From Alphaproteobacteria bacterium HGW-Alphaproteobacteria-3 (GTDB taxonomy: Bacteria; Pseudomonadota; Alphaproteobacteria; Parvibaculales; Parvibaculaceae): DNA of 43,952 nt. This document shows, in pieces, positions 8,514-15,908 of this stretch. The notes beneath the pieces were generated by a model that was given only the letters and a program-made list of their open reading frames with translations, had not been told where the DNA came from and did no database searches. Each line of letters opens with the position of its first letter. Position 1 is the stretch's first letter. The stretch lies in NCBI GenBank assembly GCA_002842875.1, contig PHEF01000036.1, forward strand, positions 1-43,952. Direction: 5' to 3'. A program made the position numbers and the translations under genes.

Positions 8514-8542
8514 TGTTTAGTGCGCCGCAATATTCATGTCAA
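8514..8542 (-). promoter_or_regulatory. Sigma-70 type promoter for speD-speE
   Basis: Read on the minus strand: a perfect -35 TTGACA (8537-8542), a 17-nt spacer and a -10-like TAAACA (8514-8519). The start would be near 8507, about 120 nt before the leader ORF. The -10 matches consensus at only three positions. Confidence 0.5.
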
Positions 8543-8610
8543 TGGAAACCTAGGGATTCCGCCGAATGTCACAATATGACACCGCGCAATCGGGGCGGAA
8601 TGAATCTCGG

Positions 8611-9573
8611 TCAGCCCTTCGCCAATGCAGCAATGGCGACAGCTTCCGTTGCGGCGGGTTCCACGATCATGCCCATGTGGTTGATGCCGGGCACTATCGT
8701 CACGGCGAGGTCCGGGCGCACGGGTTCAAGCAACGGCGCAAATTCGCCAGCCTTGAATATTTCGTCCTGCTCTCCGGCCAGCAAGACGACCGACGAGGGC
8801 GCATGAGCGAGGTCTGCAAGATAGTCGTCGTGAGGGCCAAAGTTGCGCAGCATCCGGTAAGAATAAAACGGCGTCAGCACATCTTTCATTTCCGGCGCGA
8901 CCGCAAAGGCGATGACGGGGAGGCTTTCAAACCAGTGCAACCCAAGGCGATCAAGCATGGAAAGCCCTATGATTCTGCCGACGGCCACGTTCGTCCATCC
9001 GCCGCCGCCAGGCCGCACCGTCGGCGCGTCATATCTCAGAAAAGGTGCCACCAGCACAAAGCGGTCGAAAAGCTTTCCATAGCCGCCGCCCGCGATGCGC
9101 AAGACAAAGCCGCCGCCCGATGAAAAACCAAGAAGAATGCGCCGCTCACCAAGCTCGCGGGGCCCGAGCGCGTTCACGAAGTCAGCGAGATCGTCGTCCA
9201 GTTGCCCGACATAGTCTATGTCGCCTCCGCGGCCCGTCTGATCGTGACCTCTCATGGCGAGCGCGTATACGGTGGCCCCTTCCCCGTGCAGCCTCTTCGC
9301 AAGCGCATGCATACTCGCCGACGTACCCGACGACCCATGCACCAGGATGGCGACGGTCTCCGATTCACCTGAATAGGCACGATAGGAAAGTTCCGTTCCG
9401 TCACGTGCGGTGAAATGGCCGATAGGTGGAAGGTCGCTGAAAGTCACCGCCTCCATTGAGTGCGCGACGGAAACCATCACGGATGGCGGTTTCGGCGCGC
9501 TGAAAGCGACCAGACCGGCAACGCCACCTGCAAAAAGCAATGCGCTGGCGAGGAGGATCGAAAGCATCCGCAT
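8611..9573 (-). CDS. Membrane-anchored or exported alpha/beta hydrolase
   Basis: 320 residues, lysophospholipase/monoglyceride-lipase-like. An N-terminal hydrophobic segment (residues 4-24) serves as signal or anchor, so the enzyme probably works in the periplasm. The fold motifs are in order: VAILVHGSSGTS near 75 (oxyanion region), the nucleophile elbow GFSSGGGF near 149-156, GEQDEIF carrying the acid, and NHMGM carrying the His near the C-terminus. The triad Ser-Asp-His is therefore complete. The substrate is unknown. It diverges from the Fur-box gene at 9721, so the Fur site between them could also influence this gene. Confidence 0.85.
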   Translation of the reverse strand: MRMLSILLASALLFAGGVAGLVAFSAPKPPSVMVSVAHSMEAVTFSDLPPIGHFTARDGTELSYRAYSGESETVAILVHGSSGTSASMHALAKRLHGEGATVYALAMRGHDQTGRGGDIDYVGQLDDDLADFVNALGPRELGERRILLGFSSGGGFVLRIAGGGYGKLFDRFVLVAPFLRYDAPTVRPGGGGWTNVAVGRIIGLSMLDRLGLHWFESLPVIAFAVAPEMKDVLTPFYSYRMLRNFGPHDDYLADLAHAPSSVVLLAGEQDEIFKAGEFAPLLEPVRPDLAVTIVPGINHMGMIVEPAATEAVAIAALAKG

Positions 9574-9650
9574 GGTTTTCCTTCTTGTTCCGGCCAGATC
9601 GACGCGCGAGCAGACTAGCCTTCACCCCGTCCTCCTCATAGGGCATTGCA

Positions 9651-9679
9651 TTGCTCTTATTTAATTTGCGAATGATTAT
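9651..9679 (+). promoter_or_regulatory. Promoter overlapping the Fur box
   Basis: TTGCTC (9651-9656), a 17-nt spacer and GATTAT (9674-9679). The -10 lies inside the Fur-box palindrome, which would let a bound repressor block RNA polymerase. Confidence 0.45.
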
Positions 9680-9686
9680 CATTTGC
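9668..9686. promoter_or_regulatory. Fur-type iron box
   Basis: GCGAATGATTATCATTTGC, with the near-palindromic core AATGATTATCATT at 9671-9683, closely resembles the classical Fur consensus of alternating GAT/ATC half-sites. It is 34 bp upstream of the start at 9721 and overlaps the -10 element. Iron-dependent repression is inferred. Confidence 0.7.
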
Positions 9687-9720
9687 GTTACTGTCCCTCC
9701 ATTCACCAAGGAGGAACGCG

Positions 9721-10239
9721 ATGAGGCCAGCCAAATACCGCCCCTTCCCGAAATCTAGCCCACAATCCCGGTTCCAGCCCGATCAGCCGCTGGCCGAACT
9801 CGGCTTTGCCGAACAGTTCGTCGTCTGGTGCCTGCGCGTTCAATGGCGGATGCCGGAGGAAGGCAAGGAACGATCGGTGCTGCTGCAGCGGGCCTTCGAC
9901 GCGCTCGACCTGCCGGGGGGCACGGCGCTGGTGGCGGAGCTTGCCGGGGCGCTGACGCGAGCGGTACGGCGGCCGCTCACAATCGCCTGCCCGCGCTGGC
10001 GCGTGCTGACGGGCGACGAAGTGCGCGTGCTCAACTTCATCGCGGCGCTTCAGCACCACGGCGCAAGCCCGCGCGCGGCGCTCGATCCGTCATGGGTGGC
10101 GGCGCCCTGCGGGGCTTCGCCGGTCTGGGCGCCCGCGCAAAGATTTGCGCTGGCGCTTTCGGCTGCCGGGCTCACGCTCGGAAACGCGCATGCGCCGGCA
10201 TCGCCCTTTCCGGAAGCGATGCCGCGCATTCTGCATTAA
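9721..10239 (+). CDS. Hypothetical protein, probably iron-regulated
   Basis: 172 residues, no signal peptide and no clear membrane segment. I recognise no family. An aromatic-rich segment GFAEQFVVWCLRVQWRM lies near residues 28-44, and an Ala/Pro-rich second half ends PEAMPRILH. The start has an excellent AAGGAGG site 6 nt upstream. A strong Fur box and promoter sit directly before it, so expression should rise when iron is scarce. No other iron-uptake gene is nearby, so its role in iron homeostasis is only suggested by the operator. It converges with the nitronate monooxygenase gene, with 4 bp between stops. Confidence 0.75.
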   Translation: MRPAKYRPFPKSSPQSRFQPDQPLAELGFAEQFVVWCLRVQWRMPEEGKERSVLLQRAFDALDLPGGTALVAELAGALTRAVRRPLTIACPRWRVLTGDEVRVLNFIAALQHHGASPRAALDPSWVAAPCGASPVWAPAQRFALALSAAGLTLGNAHAPASPFPEAMPRILH

Positions 10240-10243
10240 GGGA

Positions 10244-11182
10244 TCAGCCGAAGCTGCGGGCCGAGCCGAGTGCCCCCATGCGCGAGACGATGGCGAAGAA
10301 TTCGGCAATCGTATCGTCGATGATTTCCTTCGCCGTCTTCACTCCGGTGATGAGGCCCGCCGTCTCGCCGGCAAGGCCGACGGCGGCTTCCATGTCGCCG
10401 CCGAAATAGAGATCGAGGATGCGCGCAAAGGTGTCGGGCGGCATCAGGCCTTCCTCGTGGATGGCCGCCGTGCGCGCCGTCTTCAGGGCGCGGATGCAGG
10501 GCGTCGCCTTCTTGTTCAGAACGTAGGTGCCGGTTTCCTTCGCATCGACAATCGCCTGCTTGTAGTTCGCATGGACCGGGCTTTCGGCGCAGCTCACGAA
10601 GCGCGTGCCCATCTGCACGGCTTCGGCGCCGAGCGCGAAGGCGGCCGCCATGCCCTTGCCGTCGCAGATGCCGCCGGCCGCGATCATGGGGATATCCGAC
10701 TTCGCGCGGATCGCCTGGAGGAGGACGAGCGTGCCGACCTCTTCCGGATTCTTGAAGCCACCGCCTTCGGCACCTTCCACGACGAGGCCGTCGATGCCCG
10801 CCTCGACGCATTTCATCGCCGCATCGACGGTGGGGACGGCGTGATAGACGGTGATGCCCGCATCGTGGAGCGGCGCAATGAACTTCGCCGGGCTGCCCGC
10901 CGAGGTGGTGACGAATTTCACACCCGCATCGCAGACGAAACGCAGCATGGCGTCGTCCTTCAGGAAGCGGATCGGCAGGTTGACGCCGAAGGGCGCATCC
11001 GTCAGTTCGCGCATCTTCAGGATCTCGGCCTTGCAGTTTTCGGTCTCGCCCGACGAGGTCTCGATGATGCCGAGGCCGCCCGCCTTGCAGACGGCGGAGG
11101 CGAGTTGCGAGCGGGCAATCCAGCCCATCGGCGCCTGGACGATCGGATATTTCGCGCCCGTGTGGGCGAGTACGCGGTTCAT
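10244..11182 (-). CDS. Nitronate monooxygenase / 2-nitropropane dioxygenase family
   Basis: 312 residues, an FMN TIM-barrel of the usual length. Starts PIVQAPMGWIA, which is the family's N-terminal signature; the phosphate-binding part appears as MIAAGGICDGKGMAAAFALG and AVQMGTRF around residues 178-206. Family members oxidise alkyl nitronates, while others act as enoyl reductases or are uncharacterised, so the exact substrate is open. Start ATG at 11182 follows a GGAGG site. No partner gene is evident; it lies downstream of a histone-like gene but is separated from it by a terminator. Confidence 0.88.
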   Translation of the reverse strand: MNRVLAHTGAKYPIVQAPMGWIARSQLASAVCKAGGLGIIETSSGETENCKAEILKMRELTDAPFGVNLPIRFLKDDAMLRFVCDAGVKFVTTSAGSPAKFIAPLHDAGITVYHAVPTVDAAMKCVEAGIDGLVVEGAEGGGFKNPEEVGTLVLLQAIRAKSDIPMIAAGGICDGKGMAAAFALGAEAVQMGTRFVSCAESPVHANYKQAIVDAKETGTYVLNKKATPCIRALKTARTAAIHEEGLMPPDTFARILDLYFGGDMEAAVGLAGETAGLITGVKTAKEIIDDTIAEFFAIVSRMGALGSARSFG

Positions 11183-11259
11183 GGTCGGCCCTCCAGCCAA
11201 AAGGAATTTCGTTGGCCGGAAGTAGGCCTCAGGCGCGCGCGGTTCGCAAGCGCGCGGCA

Positions 11260-11292
11260 AAGGAAAAGGCGCGGGAACATGGCCCCCGCGCC
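11260..11292 (-). terminator. Terminator for the histone-like gene
   Basis: On the minus strand, GGCGCGGG-loop-CCCGCGCC (arms at 11285-11292 and 11269-11276) is followed by TTTTCCTTT. It lies downstream of the 11350-11910 gene and before the nitronate monooxygenase start. Confidence 0.75.
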
Positions 11293-11299
11293 TCACTTT

Positions 11300-11337
11300 G
11301 AGTTGATCGAAAATCAGGGAGTTGATCGAAAATCAGG
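11300..11337. repeat. Perfect 19-bp tandem duplication
   Basis: GAGTTGATCGAAAATCAGG occurs twice with no gap, at 11300-11318 and 11319-11337. It is in the 3' untranslated stretch between the histone-like gene and its terminator. An exact duplication suggests a recent slippage event. Confidence 0.95.
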
Positions 11338-11349
11338 TGACGATGAACC

Positions 11350-11910
11350 TCAGCGGAAATGGCCGTAGGCGCGCAGCACCGCTTCGGAGAGCTCCTTGTA
11401 GGCGCCCTCGACGCCGGTCTTGATTTCGTCGAAAGCGCCCTCGCCCTGCCTGGCGAGTTCGCCAACGCGGGCGCGCAGCCGGGACCTGTCGGCCTTGAGT
11501 TGCTTGAGGACTTTCGAGTAGCGCTTCTCCGTGTCCTTCAGCGCCTTCTTCGCTTCCTTCTCGGCCTTGTCGACTTCCTTCGACAGTTTGGCGACCTGCT
11601 TTTCAAGCTGCTGTTTCAGCTTCGCCCTTTCCGGCGACAGCTTCTTCTTCGAAGGTTTCTTTTTGGCCGCGGGCTTCTTCGCAGCGGTCTTCTTCGCTGC
11701 GGTCTTCTTCGCCGCAGGCTTCTTTGCTGCAGGCTTCTTCGCAGCGGTCTTCCTTGCGGCGGGCTTCGCGGGAGCCGCGGCGGCGGCTCCGCCCGCCGGG
11801 GGCGTCACATCGGCTGCGGGGACCGTGCCCGCCCGGCGCGACGCCGTCTTGCTCTTGGAGGCGGGTTTGCGGCTCGCTGCCGTCCCACGCTTCCTGCGCG
11901 TATCGCTCAT
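11350..11910 (-). CDS. Histone H1-like Lys/Ala-rich DNA-binding protein
   Basis: 186 residues. Residues 1-45 are basic and Ser/Thr/Ala-rich. Residues about 50-90 consist of repeated five-residue units of the AAKKP/AAKKT type, as in bacterial histone H1-like proteins and AlgP. Residues 90-150 are charged heptad-like sequence (KQQLEKQVAKLSKEVDKAEK) that should form a coiled coil. The C-terminal 35 residues are acidic to neutral and end EAVLRAYGHFR. The tail would bind DNA non-specifically, and the coiled coil probably drives self-association. At DNA level the tail is a run of imperfect 15-bp repeats (about 11660-11760), which can change number by slippage. Start ATG at 11910 precedes MSDTRRKRG; I see no strong ribosome site. 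Confidence 0.8.
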   Translation of the reverse strand: MSDTRRKRGTAASRKPASKSKTASRRAGTVPAADVTPPAGGAAAAAPAKPAARKTAAKKPAAKKPAAKKTAAKKTAAKKPAAKKKPSKKKLSPERAKLKQQLEKQVAKLSKEVDKAEKEAKKALKDTEKRYSKVLKQLKADRSRLRARVGELARQGEGAFDEIKTGVEGAYKELSEAVLRAYGHFR

Positions 11911-12117
11911 GATCGATTGCCTCGATTTGATTTGGGCCTCGGGCGCACGAAGGCGCCGACAAATCAGAGTGACGCGAATATCGGAGCGATTCAAGGGGTG
12001 CGCGGGCGCCGCCCCGCGCCGTTCGCAATTTCGTAAGACCTGCGGATTTAATCTGCGCATGAATCGAAAGACGCGGCAGCGCCTTTCGGGGGACATCCGT
12101 ATACGCAACGAGACAAG

Positions 12118-12999
12118 ATGACCGCGCTCGAAACGACTGGAATGCCACAGCCGGCGGCGCATGACGACGCGCCTGCCGTCATGCTCATTCACGGCATGTG
12201 GAGCCGTCCGCATGTCTGGGACGGCTTTCGCGCCTATTTCGAGGATCGCGGCTACAAGGTGATCGTTCCGACGCTGCGGCATCACGCCGTCTCCGCCGAT
12301 GGCCGCCCGCATCCCGGCCTCGCGACGACGAGCGTTGCCGACTATGTGTCCGACATCGCGCGCGAGATCGGCAAGCTCGGCCGCAAGCCGCTCGTCATCG
12401 GTCATTCGATGGGCGGGCTGATCGCACAGCTTCTGGCAGCACGCGGGCTTGCCCGCGCCGTGGTCGGCCTCGCGCCCGCGCAGATTGCCGGGGCTTTCAA
12501 TTACGATCTTCGCACGACATGGATATTCCGGCGGGAATTCAGCTCATGGGGGTTCTGGCGCAAGCCCCAACTGCCCTCATTCGAGGCGATGCGCTTCGGT
12601 GCGCTGAACCGCATGAGCAACGCGGAGGCCGAAGACCTCTACACGACGCTGGTGCCGGAATCCGGCCGGACGCTTCTCGAGATCGGTTTGTGGTTTCTCG
12701 ACCGGCAGCGCACGACCTGGATCAATCCGGCCGATGTGTGCTGCCCGATGCTCTTCCTGACCGGCGCGGAGGACCGGCTGACGCCGCTCTGGCTCACCCG
12801 GCACGTGACCGAGTTCTACGAAGGCAAGGCGCGCCTCGAAACGGTTGCCGATCGCGGCCACTGGCTCCCTTCAGAGCCCGGCTGGGAGCGGCTTGCCGAA
12901 CGGGCAGCACTGTTCTTCGAGACGGAAGCCGCCGACATGGCGCGCAGCCTCTCGCCGCAAGTCCGCGCGCTCGCAGGCGAACTCGCCGCCGCCCGCTAG
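12118..12999 (+). CDS. Alpha/beta hydrolase
   Basis: 293 residues, cytoplasmic. VMLIHGMWSRPHVWDGF near residues 21-37 is the oxyanion region, GHSMGG near 99-104 is the nucleophile elbow, GAEDRLTP near 221 provides the acid and DRGHWL near 245 the His, so the triad looks complete. The closest style is that of lipase-like or lactonase-like hydrolases. The ribosome site before the ATG is weak (GAGACAAG). It diverges from the histone-like gene across about 200 bp and converges with the deacylase remnant, ending 15 bp from it. The substrate is unknown. Confidence 0.85.
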   Translation: MTALETTGMPQPAAHDDAPAVMLIHGMWSRPHVWDGFRAYFEDRGYKVIVPTLRHHAVSADGRPHPGLATTSVADYVSDIAREIGKLGRKPLVIGHSMGGLIAQLLAARGLARAVVGLAPAQIAGAFNYDLRTTWIFRREFSSWGFWRKPQLPSFEAMRFGALNRMSNAEAEDLYTTLVPESGRTLLEIGLWFLDRQRTTWINPADVCCPMLFLTGAEDRLTPLWLTRHVTEFYEGKARLETVADRGHWLPSEPGWERLAERAALFFETEAADMARSLSPQVRALAGELAAAR

Positions 13000-13014
13000 A
13001 ATTCCCGGCCTCTC

Positions 13015-14668
13015 CTATTCCGCCGCGACGCGCGCCACGGGCGCGGGCCGGTGGCCGCGCACGAGCTTGCCCGGCAATGCGCCTGTCGGCCGGCCGTCGC
13101 GATAGATCACCTGGCAGGAGACGCAGCCGGTTGAAGTCGATCACGTTCACGTCGCCCTTCATGCCCGGCGCGATGAGCCCGCGGTCGAGCAGGCCGACGG
13201 CCTCGGCGGTGTCGCGCGTCTGGCTCTTCACCACGAAAGGCAGGTCGAGGCGCTCGCCGCGCGTGCGGTCGCGGCACCAATGGGTGAGCATGTAGGTCGG
13301 CACGCTGACATCGCAGATGACGCCGACATGCGCGCCGCCGTCGGAGAGGCCGAACAGCGTGTTCGGATTGCGGATCATGGCGAGCGCGTTTTCGAGGTTG
13401 AACTCGTAATAATTGTGCAGCGGGAAGAAGAGGAAGTTGCGCCCGCCATTCGCCGTCAGAATGTCGTAGACGATTTCGTCGGGGCTGACGCCGTCGCGCC
13501 TGGCGCGCGCGCCGATGCTGTCTTCGGGCGCGGGCTCGTAGTTCGGCGGATCGCCGAGTTCGAACATCTTGTGCCAGGCGCCCGCCAGCGAATTGAGGAA
13601 GGGGTGGCCGGGCTCGAGGCTCTCGGAGAGAAGCTGCGCGCGGAAAGCGGGGTCGCGCATGATGGCGACGCGCTCCTCGAGCGGCTTGTCGGCGATGGCG
13701 CGGTAGGAGGGACGCGTGAGGAAGGGGTGAACGGAACCCTGAAGCCCCAGCATGAGGCCGACGGGACGGCCCTGCACCTGCGCCCTGATGGGCAGGCCCC
13801 GGCCCGCCGCGGCATCGAGACGGGACATGAGGTCGCGCCACTGGTCCGGCATCACGTCGGCCTGGACGAGCGAGAAGCTGAGCGGCCTGCCCGAAATCTC
13901 GACAAGCTTTTCCACCAGCGAGAATTCATGGCCGATGTCGCGGAAGTCCGACACCCATTGCAGCACGCCCGCGCCCGCTTCCTTCAGGCCTTCGGCAATC
14001 GCCATCAATTCCTTGTCGGCGGCGCCGATGGTCGGCGTCAGGTCGCCATCGCTGGTGCGATGCGCGACGGTGCGCGAGGTCGAGAAACCGATGGCGCCCG
14101 CCTCGATGGCCTCGCGGACGATGGCGCGCATTTCGGCGACTTCGGCGTCGGTCGCCTCCTCGCGCTTTGCGCCGCGCTCGCCCATGACGTAGACGCGGAC
14201 GGCGCCGTGCGGCACCTGCATGGCGACGTCGATGTCGTGCGGGCGCTTTTCGATGGCGTCCATGTAGTCGCCGAAGCTTTCCCATTCCCAGGAGAGCCCT
14301 TCATGCAGCGCGGCGCCGGGAATATCCTCCACACCTTCCATGAGACGGATCAGCCGGTCGTGATCGGTCTTGCGGACGGGCGCGAAGCCGACGCCGCAAT
14401 TGCCCATGACGACGGTGGTGGAGCCGTGGAGGGAGGACGGCGTCATGCGGCTGTCCCATGTCACCTGACCGTCATAATGGGTGTGGATGTCGACCCAGCC
14501 CGGCGTGACGAGAAGGCCCGCCGCGTCGATTTCCTCGCGGCCCGTCTGAGGCACATCGCCGAGCGCGACGATGACGCCCTTGTCGATTGCAACATCGGCC
14601 TTGCGCGGTGCGCCGCCCGATCCGTCCACGACCGTACCGCCGCGGACAACGAGATCCACCTGCGTCAT
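13015..14668 (-). pseudogene. N-acyl-D-amino-acid deacylase-like amidohydrolase with 3' deletion
   Basis: A metal-dependent amidohydrolase of the D-aminoacylase type. The start ATG at 14668 follows GAGGAGG. The N-terminal part is complete: RGGTVVDGSGGAPRKADVAI, the metal motif HTHYDGQVTWD, MGNCGVGFAP, and later GLSDGGAHVGVICD. After DVNVIDFNRLRLL, around 13118-13128, the frame breaks. A second frame then gives the true C-terminal tail (QVIYRDGRPTGALPGKLVRG, ending VAAE and TAG at 13015). Compared with the intact paralogue at 26344-28095, about 29 residues (about 86 bp) are missing. As read, the protein would end in about 110 nonsense residues. No other damage is seen, so sequence error is a real alternative. 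Confidence 0.85.
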
Positions 14669-14767
14669 GACTGCCTCCTCAAGCTCGTGAATTCCTGTTG
14701 AGGGCATGATAGCGCGGATCGAACGGCGAACCCAAACGGGCAGCGCGGCGGCCATGTTGCAGTGCGG

Positions 14768-15712
14768 TCAGAACCGGAACGTGATGCGGTTCATTTCGTC
14801 GAGCTCTTCCGCGCTCATTTCCCATGATCCCGCCGCCACATTCGCCTCGACCTGTTCGGGCTTCGTCGCACCGGCGATGACGCTGGCGACATGGGGTTGC
14901 GAGGCGAGCCAGCCTATTGCCGCGTCGAGCACCGTCTTGCCGCGCTTTTCGGCGAAGACGGCGACCTGCTCCACCATTTCGAAATTCGCGTCGCTCAGGA
15001 GCGCCTTGCCGCGCTCGCCCCATTGCGTCAGGCGGCCGTCATTCGGCAGATCGAGACCGCGCTTGTATTTTCCCGTCAGCATGCCGCTTGCGAGCGGAAA
15101 GTAGGGAAGGATGCTGCCGCCATATTTTTTCACGGCGGGAACAAGTTCGTGTTCGATCTTGCGGTCGAGCAGGTTGTAGTGGTTCTGCGCGCTGACGAAG
15201 GGCGCGAGGCGCCGCTCCTTCGCGATGAAGGCGGCTTCCACGAACTGCCATCCGGCGAGGTTGGACGAGCCGATGTAGCGGACCTTGCCGGAGCGCACGA
15301 GATCGTCGAGCGCGGCAAGCGTTTCCTCGATCGGCGTTTCGGGATCGGGGAAGTGCAACTGGTAGAGGTCGATGTAATCGGTGCCGAGACGCTTCAGGCT
15401 TGCCTCGACGGCGTTCACGATGTAGCGGCGGGAGCCGCCCTTCATGTAGTCGCCCTCGCCCATCGGCAGGCCGAATTTCGTTGCCAGCACGATATCCTTG
15501 CGGCGCGTGCCCAGCGCCTTGCCGAGCATCGTTTCCGAACCGCCCTTGTTGCCATAGGCGTCGGCGGTGTCGAACAGCGTGACGCCGAGATCGAGCGCCT
15601 TGGCGACGACGCGATCCGTCTCCGCCTGGTCGATCTTCATGCCGAAATTATTGCAGCCGAGGCCGACGACCGAAACCTTGAGGCCGGAGCGGCCGAGTGA
15701 CTTCATGCGCAT
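14768..15712 (-). CDS. Aldo/keto reductase
   Basis: 314 residues, full length, NADPH-dependent carbonyl reductase of the (beta/alpha)8 type. The catalytic tetrad can be read: Asp and Tyr in FDTADAYGNKGGSE near 47-60, Lys in VLATKFGLP near 75-83, and His in LYQLHFPD near 116-123. The cofactor-binding IAGATKPEQVEANVAA lies near the C-terminus. Start ATG at 15712 has a GGAG site; an in-frame ATG two codons later is possible. It lies upstream of the broken deacylase on the same strand, with a gap of about 100 bp, and diverges from the luciferase-like gene. Confidence 0.9.
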   Translation of the reverse strand: MRMKSLGRSGLKVSVVGLGCNNFGMKIDQAETDRVVAKALDLGVTLFDTADAYGNKGGSETMLGKALGTRRKDIVLATKFGLPMGEGDYMKGGSRRYIVNAVEASLKRLGTDYIDLYQLHFPDPETPIEETLAALDDLVRSGKVRYIGSSNLAGWQFVEAAFIAKERRLAPFVSAQNHYNLLDRKIEHELVPAVKKYGGSILPYFPLASGMLTGKYKRGLDLPNDGRLTQWGERGKALLSDANFEMVEQVAVFAEKRGKTVLDAAIGWLASQPHVASVIAGATKPEQVEANVAAGSWEMSAEELDEMNRITFRF

Positions 15713-15796
15713 GAGGTTTCTCCGTGCGGAATTTCGTCAGAGCTTAGGCAAGCGCCGGACCGGAGGCCAAGGGTTCGTGCGACCGCGACGTAACGT

Positions 15797-15825
15797 TTGC
15801 GCGAGGGGGGCAAACTGAATAGACT
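15797..15825 (+). promoter_or_regulatory. Promoter of the luciferase-like/hydrolase pair
   Basis: TTGCGC (15797-15802), a 17-nt spacer and TAGACT (15820-15825). The predicted start falls at the palindrome immediately downstream. Confidence 0.5.
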
Positions 15826-15832
15826 CCGCGAC

Positions 15833-15848
15833 TAGGGTGGACACCCTA
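15833..15848. promoter_or_regulatory. Perfect 16-bp palindrome, candidate repressor operator
   Basis: TAGGGTGGACACCCTA: 7-bp perfect arms around GA. It lies 7 bp after the -10 element and 60 bp before the luciferase-like start, a classical place for a TetR-, GntR- or FadR-like repressor. No regulator gene is adjacent, so the binding protein is unknown. Confidence 0.6.
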
Positions 15849-15908
15849 AATCGGGACGCGGAAGACGCGCAAAAAGCGCGCAACAAAAATCCCGCCGGGA
15901 GAGGAAAA

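Noticed and set aside
13015..14668. Treating the nonsense tail of the deacylase frame (to 12794) as a real C-terminal domain.
   Set aside because: It is Arg/Ala/Pro-rich shadow sequence running over the neighbouring hydrolase, while the expected family tail is present in another frame.
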